Shown: positions 18,293 through 27,015, counted from the stretch's first letter. The stretch is 64,000 bases of DNA from Anaerolineales bacterium UBA2181 (GCA_002328075.1 DCVT01000046.1:1-64000), one strand, 5' to 3'. Notes: generated from the letters alone by a model not told the origin. Numbers and translations are program-made.

Positions 18293-19552
18293 TCACTGGC
18301 CGGCAACGTAAAAGGCCAACTGTGGCAGGTAGTTGGTCACGTCGTAGGTCATCCACTGGCCAATGGCGCCGGCGGTGAACAGCGAAAACCCGATGACGTA
18401 CTCGTCCTGCCGCAATTCGGCGTCGTACCACGCCAGCTGGCGAATGTACCCTTCGATCCCGCCGACGATTCCCTGGTGATCCCAATAGTCGGAAAACTCC
18501 TGCCACCCGAGCCCGTTGGGTCCCGGACGTTGGCCGGCCATGAGCACACCGTCGATGCCGGCCTCAGAGATCACCAGCGGTATGTCCAGGCCGCGCGGGA
18601 CCAAGAAATCCCGGTACCACCAGCGGTATCGCAGCGCCAGTATTCCGCGGTCGGCATACGCCGGTCGGCCGGGCAAGGCGCTTCCCACCGCAAAATCCAA
18701 CGTCGGCGCACCGTATTCGTGCAGCGTCAGAATCCCGCCATATCGCGCGGCAACCTCTATGGCCGGGATAAACGCCACAAACTCGTCGTACTCGGGGACC
18801 CCGGCCGCGAATCCGCCCACCGCCACCCGAAAGCCGTGCTGTGCCATGAGCCGGGCACGCTCGGCTTCGAACGCTGCGTACCAGCCCATCTTTTCGTTCG
18901 GGTCCGGTTCGTTCCACCCTTCCCAGTAGTCGACCCCCGGGTTCAGTTGATACCTCGCCATCTGCTCCGCCACAAATGCCTGGGCGGCTACCGCCGGGTC
19001 GCCGTTCATGTCCTGGTGGGTGGGCGCCAGGCGGCCAATGGTGACCGTCTCCGGGCTGACCAGCTTGACATCACCCAACCAACCCACGTCGTCCACTGCC
19101 TTGACCACCGCCGGCCGGACGCGTCGAATGAATTCCATGATCAACGGCGAGTTGTTGCGCACCACGTGCAGCCCCAATTTGCTGGGACCAGGCGCGGACA
19201 GCGGTTCAGGCCAAACTGGCGTCGGAATCGGCGTCGGTGTAGGTGTGGCCTCAGGCTCTGGTGTGGGCAATGGCGACTCCAGCGCGCTGGAGGCCACTGC
19301 CGGAAAATAGAGCTGATACCAGTGTCGGGTGGGAGTAGGGGTGATCAATCGGGGTTGAATGGGTGTCAGCGTGGGCCGGGGAGTGGGCGTCACCGTGGGG
19401 GTCAGGCTTTCTGCCAACGCCGGCACCGGTTGAGCGGTGGCCGAGGACCCAGGCGTGGTATCGTCGGGATAGACCTCCACCCGGCACGCCACGCCGGTGA
19501 TCACCAGTACCCCAGCCAAAGCCAGACCTGCCCACCACCGTCTCCGTTCCAT
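18293..19552 (-). CDS. Glycosidase-like lipoprotein (clan GH-A type), copy 1
   Basis: A 419-residue predicted lipoprotein with an unusual Arg-rich n-region (MERRRWW) and lipobox GVAC (Cys23). A Thr/Pro-rich linker with repeated TPT/PTP follows to about residue 125. The globular domain starts at KLGLHVVRNN and carries YWEGWNEPDPNE and VISEAGIDG, candidate catalytic Glu residues of a retaining GH-A glycosidase. It shares long near-identical stretches with the downstream gene (for example SPETVTIGR and the RPAV-KAVDD segment). The two are cotranscribed 10 nt apart, a tandem duplication with divergent linkers. Confidence 0.72.
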   Translation of the reverse strand: MERRRWWAGLALAGVLVITGVACRVEVYPDDTTPGSSATAQPVPALAESLTPTVTPTPRPTLTPIQPRLITPTPTRHWYQLYFPAVASSALESPLPTPEPEATPTPTPIPTPVWPEPLSAPGPSKLGLHVVRNNSPLIMEFIRRVRPAVVKAVDDVGWLGDVKLVSPETVTIGRLAPTHQDMNGDPAVAAQAFVAEQMARYQLNPGVDYWEGWNEPDPNEKMGWYAAFEAERARLMAQHGFRVAVGGFAAGVPEYDEFVAFIPAIEVAARYGGILTLHEYGAPTLDFAVGSALPGRPAYADRGILALRYRWWYRDFLVPRGLDIPLVISEAGIDGVLMAGQRPGPNGLGWQEFSDYWDHQGIVGGIEGYIRQLAWYDAELRQDEYVIGFSLFTAGAIGQWMTYDVTNYLPQLAFYVAGQ

Positions 19553-19789
19553 TGACCCATTTTAACCCAGTTGCGCGTGGCTGCAAAAAGGCCGGTCGGA
19601 CGGCCCGCCGGGTTTGCCGTTCCGGCGGTTTCGGGCGAGAATAGGGTCAACGCGGAAAGCCAAGCCCGCCCGACCGCGCCAAGTTGAACGCAAAACGGGC
19701 GAGAGGCGCCAGGCTCCCCCCATCGGACCCTGGGCGCACAGATCAGGAGGTCTTGCCAACTGGTCAAGTCGGCGGCACTGACAACGGAT

Positions 19790-20758
19790 ATGATGACCAC
19801 CCTGGAGGCGGCCTGGCAACGCCGGTCAGTACTACACGAACTGGACGGGACGACCGCCTATCGTTTGCTCAACCGCGCGGGCGACGGATTTCCCACCCTG
19901 AGCGTTGACCGCTTTTCCACCGTCCTGATTGCGAACCTTTACGAACGCACTGCCCCACCCTACAGCCTGCTGCAGGCATTGGCTGACCGGGCAGGCGCCT
20001 TGGCAGTCTACGTCAAGCACCGGCCGCTTCAGGCCAGCGGGCTGGACGAGCAGACCCGAGCACAACTGGCGCCGGAAAAGCCGCTGCTGGGACGGCCGCT
20101 GCCGCGTGTCGAGGTGCTGGAGAACGGGCTCTCCTTCCTCATCCGGCCGGCCGAAGGGCTGAACCCCGGCCTTTTTCTCGATATGCGGCCGGCGCGGGCC
20201 AGGCTGCAGAAAAGGGTCAGGAACCAGACGGTGCTGAACTGCTTCGCCTACACCTGTGGTTTTGCCGTCGCCGCGCTGAACGGGGGCGCCGCCCGGGTGC
20301 TCAACCTGGACATCTCGCGCCGGTACCTGGATTGGGGTCGCCAGAACGTCGAACTCAACGGTTTTTCCACGGTGCCGACGGATTTTCTTCAAGGGGACGT
20401 GATGGATTGGCTGAACCGGCTTGGGCGGCGCGGGCAGCGATTCGACTGGGTCATCCTGGATCCCCCGAGCTACTCCACCACCCGGAACAGCCGGTTTACC
20501 GTGGAGCGGGACTATCCACGCCTGGTGGCCATGGCGGCCAAGGTGGTGCAACCCGGCGGCTGGTTGATGGCCTGCACCAACCAGGAGCAGCTTACCTTGC
20601 GAGCCTTTCTGGCCCGAATCCGGCAAGGGTTACAGGGCCAGCCGGCCCGGATCATCCGGACCGAACACGAACCGGAGCTGGATTTCCCGGTCGCTCCGGG
20701 GGGGAAACCTTACCTCAAGGTCTGTCTGGTGCGTATCGGGAGCTCGCCGGCGCGGTAG
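19790..20758 (+). CDS. Class I SAM-dependent rRNA methyltransferase (RlmI/RlmK-like)
   Basis: A 322-residue enzyme likely methylating 23S rRNA cytosine or guanine. The SAM-binding start is VLNCFAYTCGFAVAALNGGA, the second acidic loop is LNLDISRRYL, and the catalytic WVILDPPSYS motif matches the RlmI/RlmK/RumA-like N-D-PPS type. The short N-terminal part (residues 1-100) replaces the PUA domain of E. coli RlmI with an RlmI-like beta domain (YRLLNRAGDGFPTLSVDRF). No good ribosome site precedes the ATG pair at 19790/19793. It converges with the TrmH-type gene with 43 nt of overlap. Confidence 0.85.
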   Translation: MMTTLEAAWQRRSVLHELDGTTAYRLLNRAGDGFPTLSVDRFSTVLIANLYERTAPPYSLLQALADRAGALAVYVKHRPLQASGLDEQTRAQLAPEKPLLGRPLPRVEVLENGLSFLIRPAEGLNPGLFLDMRPARARLQKRVRNQTVLNCFAYTCGFAVAALNGGAARVLNLDISRRYLDWGRQNVELNGFSTVPTDFLQGDVMDWLNRLGRRGQRFDWVILDPPSYSTTRNSRFTVERDYPRLVAMAAKVVQPGGWLMACTNQEQLTLRAFLARIRQGLQGQPARIIRTEHEPELDFPVAPGGKPYLKVCLVRIGSSPAR

Positions 20759-21551
20759 CCAGGCCGGGAAGCATGGCATAAAGCATGATTCCGGCCGCCA
20801 CCGCCAGGTTTAGCGACGTGACCCGACCGTGCATGGGCAATCGAACCATCTGGTGGCAGACGGCAGCCTGTTCGGCCGACAGTCCCTCCCGCTCGCTGCC
20901 CAAGAGCAGCATCATCGGCCGGGTGAATGGTCCGGCAAGCCGATAGTCCGTGCTGGCCCGGGCTGAAGTGCCAACCACCTGGCAACCTTGCTCCCGGCAC
21001 CATGCGGCCCATTCGGCGAAACCGGATGTCGCCACAGGGTGCCCAAAGAGCGCTCCCATGCTGGCCCGCACAGAGCTGGGATGGTAGGGGTCGACGCCAC
21101 CATCCAGCAAGATCAGGCCCGACGCACCCACCGCATCGACGGTTCGCAAGATGGCACCCACGTTGCCCGGGTCCTGGGGTGCTACCAGTGCCACTCCCCA
21201 GGAAAAGCTCGCCGGCGAAAGATCAGCCAGGGCCAGCAGGCGTGTCCGGACCACCGCCAACAGGCCTTGCGGATGCTCTTTCTCCGACAAAGCGGCCAGC
21301 ACGGGCGCCGAAACCTGGAAGGAAGGTGTGCCGGCCGCCGATGCGTCGCGAACCAGGCGCCAGGCAAAGTCACTGGTCAGCATGTCAGGTGCGTAGCAGA
21401 GATACTCCACCGCGGCGCCGGCCGCCATTGCCTCGCCCACGTGAAAGATGCCCTCCACCAGGCAAAGTCCGGTCGCCTCGCGCTGCTTGCGCTGCTGCAA
21501 CGCTCGCATGAGCCTGATCTTGGGGTTGCTGGTACTGGTGATCAGTTCCAT
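20715..21551 (-). CDS. TrmH/SpoU-family RNA 2'-O-methyltransferase
   Basis: A 278-residue SpoU-type methyltransferase. The N-terminal domain (TSTSNPKIRLMRAL) resembles the RNA-binding substrate domain of 23S rRNA methyltransferases. The knotted SPOUT domain shows motif 1 DPGNVGAILRTVDA, motif 2 LLLGSEREGL and motif 3 RLPMHGRVTSLNLAVAAGI. The start is set at ATG 21551 because a promoter -10 TACAAT ends 7 nt upstream, making the mRNA leaderless. An ATG at 21560 overlaps that -10 and so would not be transcribed. The predicted target is tRNA or 23S rRNA ribose. Confidence 0.88.
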   Translation of the reverse strand: MELITSTSNPKIRLMRALQQRKQREATGLCLVEGIFHVGEAMAAGAAVEYLCYAPDMLTSDFAWRLVRDASAAGTPSFQVSAPVLAALSEKEHPQGLLAVVRTRLLALADLSPASFSWGVALVAPQDPGNVGAILRTVDAVGASGLILLDGGVDPYHPSSVRASMGALFGHPVATSGFAEWAAWCREQGCQVVGTSARASTDYRLAGPFTRPMMLLLGSEREGLSAEQAAVCHQMVRLPMHGRVTSLNLAVAAGIMLYAMLPGLATAPASSRYAPDRP

Positions 21552-21558
21552 CGGCTGC

Positions 21559-21587
21559 ATTGTAGCATGCCGGCTATTGCCCGGCAA
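21559..21587 (-). promoter_or_regulatory. Promoter of the TrmH-type gene (leaderless transcript)
   Basis: TTGCCG (21587-21582), a 17-nt spacer and TACAAT (21564-21559). The 7 nt after the -10 lead directly to ATG 21551, so the transcript would start at or next to the start codon. Confidence 0.65.
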
Positions 21588-21704
21588 AATTCCTCTGGTC
21601 GGATGTGGCAGTCGCCGGCCTGACGGACCCGGCGACTGCCCGCGCCGGCGGTGCTCCGGCTCATCAGACCTGCTTGCCGTGTGCGGCCGGCGTCGGCGCG
21701 ACCA

Positions 21705-21732
21705 TTGACAGCCCTGCCCTCCGTGGTATGAT
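21705..21732 (+). promoter_or_regulatory. Promoter of the arginine operon
   Basis: A perfect -35 TTGACA (21705-21710), a 16-nt spacer and TATGAT (21727-21732). The predicted transcript start is at about 21740, at the ATG of the leader peptide. Confidence 0.75.
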
Positions 21733-21740
21733 CTCGTGCT

Positions 21741-21830
21741 ATGTCGGAGAAGGCAAATACCGGGCACATTCTTCGTTCTCGTCCCAGCGCTGGACCCAGG
21801 GTCTGGCGCCGCCGGTTGACTAGCTCCTAG
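21741..21830 (+). CDS. Arg-rich leader peptide of the arginine operon attenuator
   Basis: A 29-codon reading frame from ATG 21741 to TAG 21828-21830. It contains six Arg codons: at residues 12, 14 and 20 and three in a row at 23-25 (CGC CGC CGG). The ATG lies 8 nt after the -10 box, so it would be translated from a leaderless mRNA. The region after it forms a strong terminator just before argC. By analogy with amino-acid operon leaders, ribosome stalling on Arg codons when arginyl-tRNA is short would control termination. The role is inferred from Arg content, position and folding; no homologue is known to me. Confidence 0.7.
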   Translation: MSEKANTGHILRSRPSAGPRVWRRRLTSS

Positions 21831-21884
21831 ACAGCACCATTCGTTGTTTCGAACCGCCAGACCTCACGGTTTGGCGGTTTTTTT
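21800..21884 (+). terminator. Attenuator of the arginine operon: terminator with competing antiterminator
   Basis: The terminator is a 12-bp stem (21852-21863 with 21868-21879, one G-U pair) with a 4-nt loop and a T-run at 21878-21884. The segment GGTCTGGCG (21800-21808) is a perfect 9-bp complement of CGCCAGACC (21855-21863) in the left arm, so the two pairings exclude each other. A third pairing (21787-21796 with 21800-21809, GCGC and GACC/GGTC blocks around a TG internal loop) could hide the antiterminator arm. A ribosome stalled at Arg12/Arg14 would cover the first arm and free the second. Confidence 0.75.
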
Positions 21885-21910
21885 GTTTCCTGTACCCGGA
21901 GGTGTCGAGC

Positions 21911-22921
21911 ATGATCAGAGCGGGAATCTATGGAGCAAGTGGCTACACCGGCTTTGAGCTGGTTCGTATCCTTGCAGGTCACCCGGCGGCCCAAATCGCC
22001 TTTGTCACCGGCGAGTCCAGCGCCGGCGCGTCGCTGGCTGACCTCTGTCCCACAGCGCCCGCGCTGGACCTCATCCCGGCCGGACAGGCACCACTGGACC
22101 GGGTGGAGGTTGTCTTCCTGTGTCTGCCCCAGGGCGCGGCCGCCCCTACCGCCGTCCGCGCCCTGGAAGCCGGGGTTCGAGTGATCGACCTCAGCGCCGA
22201 TTTCCGCCTCCGCAACCCGGCCGCTTACCATGGTTGGTACGGCCAGGAGCACCCCGCCCCTCACCTGCTGGAAAAATCCGTCTACGGGCTGACGGAACTG
22301 GCCCGCGATCAGCTCTTCAGCGCCCGGCTGGTGGCCAACCCGGGCTGCTATCCCACCAGCATCCTGCTTCCTCTGCACCCGCTGGTCAAGGCCGGCGCCT
22401 GCGCGGCGCCGGGACCCGTGATCGCCGACTCGAAATCCGGCGTGTCGGGAGCCGGGCGGGCGCCCAGGCAAAACACCCATTTCGTGGAGGTTTCGGGAAA
22501 CCTGAGCCCCTATGCCATCGGCCGGACACACCGCCATCTTGCAGAAATGGAGCAAGCACTCACCGGGTGGTCACCGATGCCTCCCGAGCTGGTCTTTTCG
22601 CCCCATTTGCTGCCAGTTCCGCGCGGGATACTGTCCACCCTCTACGTGCCGCTTGCTGCGGGCTGGAATGGGGAGTCGGCTCGCGACCTCCTGGAGACCA
22701 ACTATGCCGGCGAGCCCTTTGTCCGTGTGCTCCCGGTCGGCAAATTGGCGACATTGGCCCACGCCAACCACACCAATCGGTGCGTCATTTCGCTCACCGC
22801 GGTGCAACCGACCCTCATCATCGTCTCGGTCATTGACAACCTGATCAAGGGCGCGGCCGGCCAGGCCGTGCAGAACATGAACCGGGTCTTTGGCCTGGAC
22901 GAGTCGGCCGGACTCATATAA
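21911..22921 (+). CDS. argC: N-acetyl-gamma-glutamyl-phosphate reductase
   Basis: A 336-residue enzyme of the arginine pathway that reduces N-acetylglutamyl phosphate to the semialdehyde with NADPH. GIYGASGYTGFELVRIL is the dinucleotide loop, the catalytic Cys is in NPGCYPTS, and the conserved GRTHRHLAEME carries the active-site His. Length is usual for type-1 ArgC. GGAGGT lies 8 nt before ATG 21911, and the attenuator terminator ends 26 nt upstream. It heads the arginine operon. Confidence 0.96.
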   Translation: MIRAGIYGASGYTGFELVRILAGHPAAQIAFVTGESSAGASLADLCPTAPALDLIPAGQAPLDRVEVVFLCLPQGAAAPTAVRALEAGVRVIDLSADFRLRNPAAYHGWYGQEHPAPHLLEKSVYGLTELARDQLFSARLVANPGCYPTSILLPLHPLVKAGACAAPGPVIADSKSGVSGAGRAPRQNTHFVEVSGNLSPYAIGRTHRHLAEMEQALTGWSPMPPELVFSPHLLPVPRGILSTLYVPLAAGWNGESARDLLETNYAGEPFVRVLPVGKLATLAHANHTNRCVISLTAVQPTLIIVSVIDNLIKGAAGQAVQNMNRVFGLDESAGLI

Positions 22922-22939
22922 ACCTGGAGGAACGGAACC

Positions 22940-23707
22940 ATGCACGTCGTCAAGATAGGGGGCAGCGAGCTGGACAATCCGGCGTTTCTGGCCGGCCTGG
23001 CCCGGGCCGTTGCGACAGAGATGCAGCCGGTGGTCATCGTTCACGGCGGCGGCCGGGCCATTGCCGACCTGCAGAGCCGGTTGGGCATTCCGGCGATCAA
23101 GGTGGACGGCCTGCGGGTCACCGACGCCGCCTCGCTCGCGGTGGCACAGATGGTGCTCTCGGGCGAAACCAACAAGCGAATCGTCGCGGCCCTGTTGGCG
23201 GCCGGGGTGGACGCGCTCGGTCTTTCCGGGGTGGATCGCGGCTTGATACGGTGCCGCAAGCGGGTACACCCCTCGACCGACCTGGGTTTCGTGGGCGAAA
23301 TCGTAGAGATCCGGGCTGAGGTCATTCATCAGCTGGTTGCTCTGGGAATCACGCCGGTGGTCTCGCCCATCTCGCTGGGCATTGGCCCGGACAGCGGTCA
23401 GGTTTTTAACGTCAACGCCGACGAGGCGGCGGCCGAGTTGGCGCGCGCCGTGCACGCCGACCAACTCGATTTTGTCTCTGACGTCCCGGGTGTGCTGCAT
23501 CAAGGCATAGCGCTGGCGCTCCTCACGCCCCAGCAGGCCCGGTCGCTGATGGATCAGCGCATCATCACGGACGGGATGGTGCCCAAGGTAGGCGCTGCCC
23601 TGGCAGCGGTGAAACGGGGCGTGCCGCGTGCCCGCATCGTGGACCTGGCGGGTCTCAACTCGGCCGAGAGTGGAGGAACCTGGTTCGTATCGGAGGTAGT
23701 AGCATGA
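22940..23707 (+). CDS. argB: Acetylglutamate kinase
   Basis: A 255-residue amino-acid kinase that phosphorylates N-acetylglutamate. VVKIGGSEL is the phosphate-binding Lys loop, and IVHGGGRAI and the NVNADEAA segment bind substrate and nucleotide. The C-terminal part has TDGMVPKVGAAL, a hallmark of ArgB. The family also includes the LysW-aminoadipate kinase LysZ, but the neighbours argC, argD and argJ fit arginine. It lacks the N-terminal helix of arginine-inhibited hexameric ArgB, so feedback control by that route is unlikely. The stop overlaps argD as ATGA. Confidence 0.93.
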   Translation: MHVVKIGGSELDNPAFLAGLARAVATEMQPVVIVHGGGRAIADLQSRLGIPAIKVDGLRVTDAASLAVAQMVLSGETNKRIVAALLAAGVDALGLSGVDRGLIRCRKRVHPSTDLGFVGEIVEIRAEVIHQLVALGITPVVSPISLGIGPDSGQVFNVNADEAAAELARAVHADQLDFVSDVPGVLHQGIALALLTPQQARSLMDQRIITDGMVPKVGAALAAVKRGVPRARIVDLAGLNSAESGGTWFVSEVVA

Positions 23708-24888
23708 ACAAGCAAGAGATCATGGAAGCTGAAGCCAGGTACCTTGTTCGTACCTATGCTCGATCGGAGGTGGTCTTTGCCCGAGGAGAAGGCGCCTACC
23801 TCTATGATGAAAGCGGCCGTCGCTATCTCGATTTTGCGGCCGGCATCGCCGTGATGGCTTTGGGGCATTCAGACCCGGAATGGGCCCAGGCGGTGGCCGA
23901 CCAGGCCCGCCTGCTGACCCATGTCAGCAATCTTTTCCACACCGAACCCCACGTTGCGTTGGCCCGACGGCTGGTGGAGAACTCGTTTGCCGATCGGTTG
24001 TTCTTCTGCAATTCGGGCAGTGAGGCCAACGAGGCTGCGCTCAAGTTTGCGCGCAAATGGGCTAAACGGGCCGGCTCAGAAGCGAAGAACCGGGTGGTCG
24101 CCTTTTCCGGCGGTTTTCACGGGCGCACCGTGGGCGCGCTATCGGTCACTGCCAAAGCCGGTTACCGCGAGCCGTTTGCCCCGCTGATGCCCGGGGTCAC
24201 CTTCATCCCCTTGAACGATCTGGCTGCCGCGGCCAAGGCGATAACGCCCGAGACGTGCGCCGTGATAGTTGAGCCGGTTCAGGGCGAAGGCGGGGTCTCG
24301 CCTGCGACTGCCGGCTTCCTTCACGGTCTCCGCGAGTTGTGCGATCAGAACCGGGCGCTGCTCATCTTTGACGAGGTTCAGTGTGGATTGGGACGCACCG
24401 GTACCTTGTGGGCTCACCAGGGATATGGCGTGCAACCGGACATCATGACCCTGGCGAAACCCTTGGCAGGTGGGCTGCCCATTGGCGTTGCTCTGGTCAC
24501 CGAGGATGTGGCACAGGTTATGGAACCGGGGGATCACGGCAGCACGTTCGCCGCGGGGCCTTTGGTCTGTCGTGCAGCCTGTGTCGTCTTTGACCGCGTG
24601 AGTGACCCGAGTTTTCTGGCGGCGGTTCGGGCTAAAGCCGGCCACCTCTCGGATCGTCTGCGCGGATTGCCCTCTCCTCATCTGGTCGAGGTGCGGGGGG
24701 CCGGGCTGTTGTTGGGGGTCGAGTTCAATCGGCCCGTCAAACCGCTCGTTGCCCAGGCCGCTCGCCGGGGTCTGGTCGTCATCAGCGCGGGTGAGAATGT
24801 CCTGCGGCTCTGTCCGCCGCTGATCGTCGAGCAGCAGCAGATCGACGAGGCGGTTGACATATTGGCCTCGGCGCTGAGCGAATGGTGA
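23704..24888 (+). CDS. argD: Acetylornithine aminotransferase
   Basis: A 394-residue class-III PLP aminotransferase that converts N-acetylglutamate semialdehyde to N-acetylornithine. FCNSGSEANEAALKFAR binds the cofactor phosphate, IFDEVQCGLGRTG holds the Asp that contacts the pyridine nitrogen, and TLAKPLAGGLPIG holds the Schiff-base Lys. It starts at ATG 23704 inside the argB stop, with GGAGGT upstream. Context favours ArgD over ornithine or LysJ aminotransferases. Confidence 0.95.
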   Translation: MNKQEIMEAEARYLVRTYARSEVVFARGEGAYLYDESGRRYLDFAAGIAVMALGHSDPEWAQAVADQARLLTHVSNLFHTEPHVALARRLVENSFADRLFFCNSGSEANEAALKFARKWAKRAGSEAKNRVVAFSGGFHGRTVGALSVTAKAGYREPFAPLMPGVTFIPLNDLAAAAKAITPETCAVIVEPVQGEGGVSPATAGFLHGLRELCDQNRALLIFDEVQCGLGRTGTLWAHQGYGVQPDIMTLAKPLAGGLPIGVALVTEDVAQVMEPGDHGSTFAAGPLVCRAACVVFDRVSDPSFLAAVRAKAGHLSDRLRGLPSPHLVEVRGAGLLLGVEFNRPVKPLVAQAARRGLVVISAGENVLRLCPPLIVEQQQIDEAVDILASALSEW

Positions 24889-24891
24889 GCC

Positions 24892-25389
24892 ATGAACGTG
24901 CGGCCAGCCACCCCTTCTGACGTCCCTCTGATCGCCGCACTCATCCGGACCCATGCGGCTCGCGCCGAGATGCTGCCGCGCCCCCTGCCCGCCATTTGGG
25001 CCGCGCTGCCGGATTTTGTGGTGGGCGTTTGGGGTGGGCGCGTGGTTGCCTGTGGTTCACTGGAGCACTATTCGCCGCTGGAGGCCGAGGTGCGTTCGCT
25101 GGCGGTGGAGGCCGGCGCACGCGGGTTGGGCTGCGGCAGCTCAGTGGTCCAGGCGCTGGTCTCCGAGGCGCAGCGCCGGGGAACCTGCAGGCTTTTCGCC
25201 CTCACCCGAGCCGTTCCCTTTTTCCGGCGTCTTGGGTTTGTGCCTGCCAACAGATCCTGCTTCCCGGACAAGATCGCGAAGGATTGCCTGGGATGTGCCA
25301 GGCGGGACTGCTGCGACGAGACGGCCGTGGTGCTGCATCTGGCAACCGGCGCCGGATCTCTTTATTGCACCGAGCAGCACGCTTCGTAA
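24892..25389 (+). CDS. Short GNAT-type N-acetylglutamate synthase (ArgA-like)
   Basis: A 165-residue GNAT protein. The acetyl-CoA loop is RGLGCGSSVVQALV (about residues 79-92), followed by FALTRAVPFFRRLGF. The tail PDKIAKDCLGCARRDCCDE has the Cys-rich element I associate with stand-alone short N-acetylglutamate synthases. Its position 3 nt after argD makes this role likely: it would make the first acetylglutamate to prime the argJ cycle. Other GNAT substrates cannot be excluded. Confidence 0.8.
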   Translation: MNVRPATPSDVPLIAALIRTHAARAEMLPRPLPAIWAALPDFVVGVWGGRVVACGSLEHYSPLEAEVRSLAVEAGARGLGCGSSVVQALVSEAQRRGTCRLFALTRAVPFFRRLGFVPANRSCFPDKIAKDCLGCARRDCCDETAVVLHLATGAGSLYCTEQHAS

Positions 25390-25396
25390 GGAACAG

Positions 25397-25740
25397 ATGA
25401 TGGCGAGTCGGGTCATCAAGGTGGCGCTGGCCTGCCCACCGCGGGGGGTGGGGCGCGTCGGTTATCGTTCCCTCGCTTCGCAAAGACCACGACTGCGAGG
25501 TGACCCGCATCTTCGCGGACGTTGGGCAGGGTGAAGAGGTTTCCGGGCAAACCCGTCGCGGTGGATGGCAAACGGCCGCGACCGGTTGCGTCGGCCGGAC
25601 GTTTGAACCAGGCAGGCGCCCGCTACGTCATCGGTCGGTTTGACCTGGCGGAGAACCGGCTGGGGCGAATGAAATCCCGCGGTATCCACGAGACCGCGGG
25701 CGGCACGGTGCTGTACGTGGCGACTGACCATGGCCAATAG
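25397..25740 (+). pseudogene. argG: Remnant of argininosuccinate synthase gene (argG)
   Basis: The first codons (ATG 25397/25400, then KVALA) match the ArgG N-terminus. The P-loop region is scrambled by an indel. In the shifted frame SVIVPSLRKDHDCEV and then FADVGQGEE follow, the normal ArgG continuation. Directly after this, residues [26 protein letters not shown] and [13 protein letters not shown] match ArgG from about residue 225 to 285. So roughly 180 codons are missing inside and about 100 more at the end. The piece stops at a TAG 24 nt before argJ. It cannot make an active enzyme. A working argG must lie elsewhere if the cell makes arginine. Confidence 0.8.
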
Positions 25741-25764
25741 AGACGATTCTAGAGAAAAGGGATT

Positions 25765-27015
25765 ATGGACAACATGCTGGTATCACAAAAACACGCGTTG
25801 GATGGACAACACGGGGGATCGGTCACCAGCCCCTTGGGCTTTTCGGCCGCGGGTGTGACCTGCGGCCTCAAGGCGTCCGGCACCCCGGACCTGGCGCTGG
25901 TCTATTCATCGCGCCCATGCACGGCCGCCGGTGTTTTTACCCTCAACCGGATCATGGCCGCCCCATGCGTTGTGAGCCGCGAAACGCTGGCCACCAATCC
26001 GGACCAGATCCAGGCGGTGGTCATCAATGCCGGAAACGCAAATGCCTGTACCGGTGAACCGGGCCTCTGCGCCGCCCGACGAACCCAGGAGATCACGGCC
26101 GTGGAATTGGGCTGCCACCCGAATGCAGTTCTGGTTCTCTCTACCGGCATCATTGGCGTCCAACTCGACGTTGAAAAGATGATCGCCGGCGTCCGTCAGG
26201 CCGTTGGCCAACTCGCGATGGACAACGGTGAGGCGGCGGCCCGCGCTATCATGACCACGGATACCCGGCCGAAACGCATGGCGACGTCGATCGATTTGCC
26301 GCACGGGCGGGTGACCATCGGCGGGATGGCCAAAGGCTCCGGGATGATCCACCCCAACATGGCGACCATGCTGGCAGTCTTGTCCACCGACGCCCGGGCA
26401 CCCGCGCCTCTGCTTCAGCGCCAGCTCCGCGCCGCAGTCGGCTGCAGCTTTAACCGCATCTCGGTGGACGGCGACACGAGCACCAACGATTCGGTCCTCC
26501 TGCTGGCCAACGGGGCCAGCGGGGTCGAGCTCCGGGGACCCGAGGAAGCAGCGGCCTTTGGCAGTGCCCTGACCGAAATCTGCCTGGCCCTGGCGCATGA
26601 GATCGTCCGCGACGGTGAAGGGGCCAGCCGGTTTGTCCAACTCACGGTCACGGGCACCGAAGACGCGGCGGATGCTCTGGCGGTTGCCCGAACCATCGCC
26701 ACCTCCCCGCTGGTCAAAACAGCCTTTGCCGGAGGCGACCCCAATTGGGGACGTATTCTGGCTGCGGCCGGACGTGCTGGGGTGCCGTTTGACCCGTATC
26801 AGGTCGGATTGACCGTTGGCGCTGGGACTCAGTCGGTTTCTCTGGTGCTGGGAGGGGCACCATGTGCCTTTGATCCGGCCCGTGCCCAGGCGATTTTTGC
26901 CGAACCCGAGTTCCAGATCAGCCTGAGCCTGGGCTCGGGATCAGGACAGGCCACCGTCTGGACCTGCGACTTGACCCACGACTATGTGACTATCAACGCG
27001 GACTATCACACGTGA
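25765..27015 (+). CDS. argJ: Bifunctional ornithine acetyltransferase / N-acetylglutamate synthase
   Basis: A 416-residue ArgJ. It moves the acetyl group from N-acetylornithine to glutamate, which closes the cyclic arginine pathway. The self-cleavage site is in [17 protein letters not shown], where Thr of NMATML becomes the nucleophile of the beta chain. [13 protein letters not shown] and the C-terminal GGDPNWGRI are conserved. ATG 25765 lies 24 nt after the argG remnant. The stop overlaps a GTG that once began argH. Confidence 0.95.
   Translation: MDNMLVSQKHALDGQHGGSVTSPLGFSAAGVTCGLKASGTPDLALVYSSRPCTAAGVFTLNRIMAAPCVVSRETLATNPDQIQAVVINAGNANACTGEPGLCAARRTQEITAVELGCHPNAVLVLSTGIIGVQLDVEKMIAGVRQAVGQLAMDNGEAAARAIMTTDTRPKRMATSIDLPHGRVTIGGMAKGSGMIHPNMATMLAVLSTDARAPAPLLQRQLRAAVGCSFNRISVDGDTSTNDSVLLLANGASGVELRGPEEAAAFGSALTEICLALAHEIVRDGEGASRFVQLTVTGTEDAADALAVARTIATSPLVKTAFAGGDPNWGRILAAAGRAGVPFDPYQVGLTVGAGTQSVSLVLGGAPCAFDPARAQAIFAEPEFQISLSLGSGSGQATVWTCDLTHDYVTINADYHT

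Noticed and set aside
16774..19555. Long plus-strand frames (483 and 429 codons)
   Set aside because: Antisense to the two lipoprotein genes, which have signal peptides and conserved motifs; the mirrored similarity of the two shadows only reflects the tandem duplication.
19772..19795. TATGAT at 19789-19794 as a promoter for the rRNA methyltransferase gene
   Set aside because: It overlaps the start codons and has no -35 at the proper distance.
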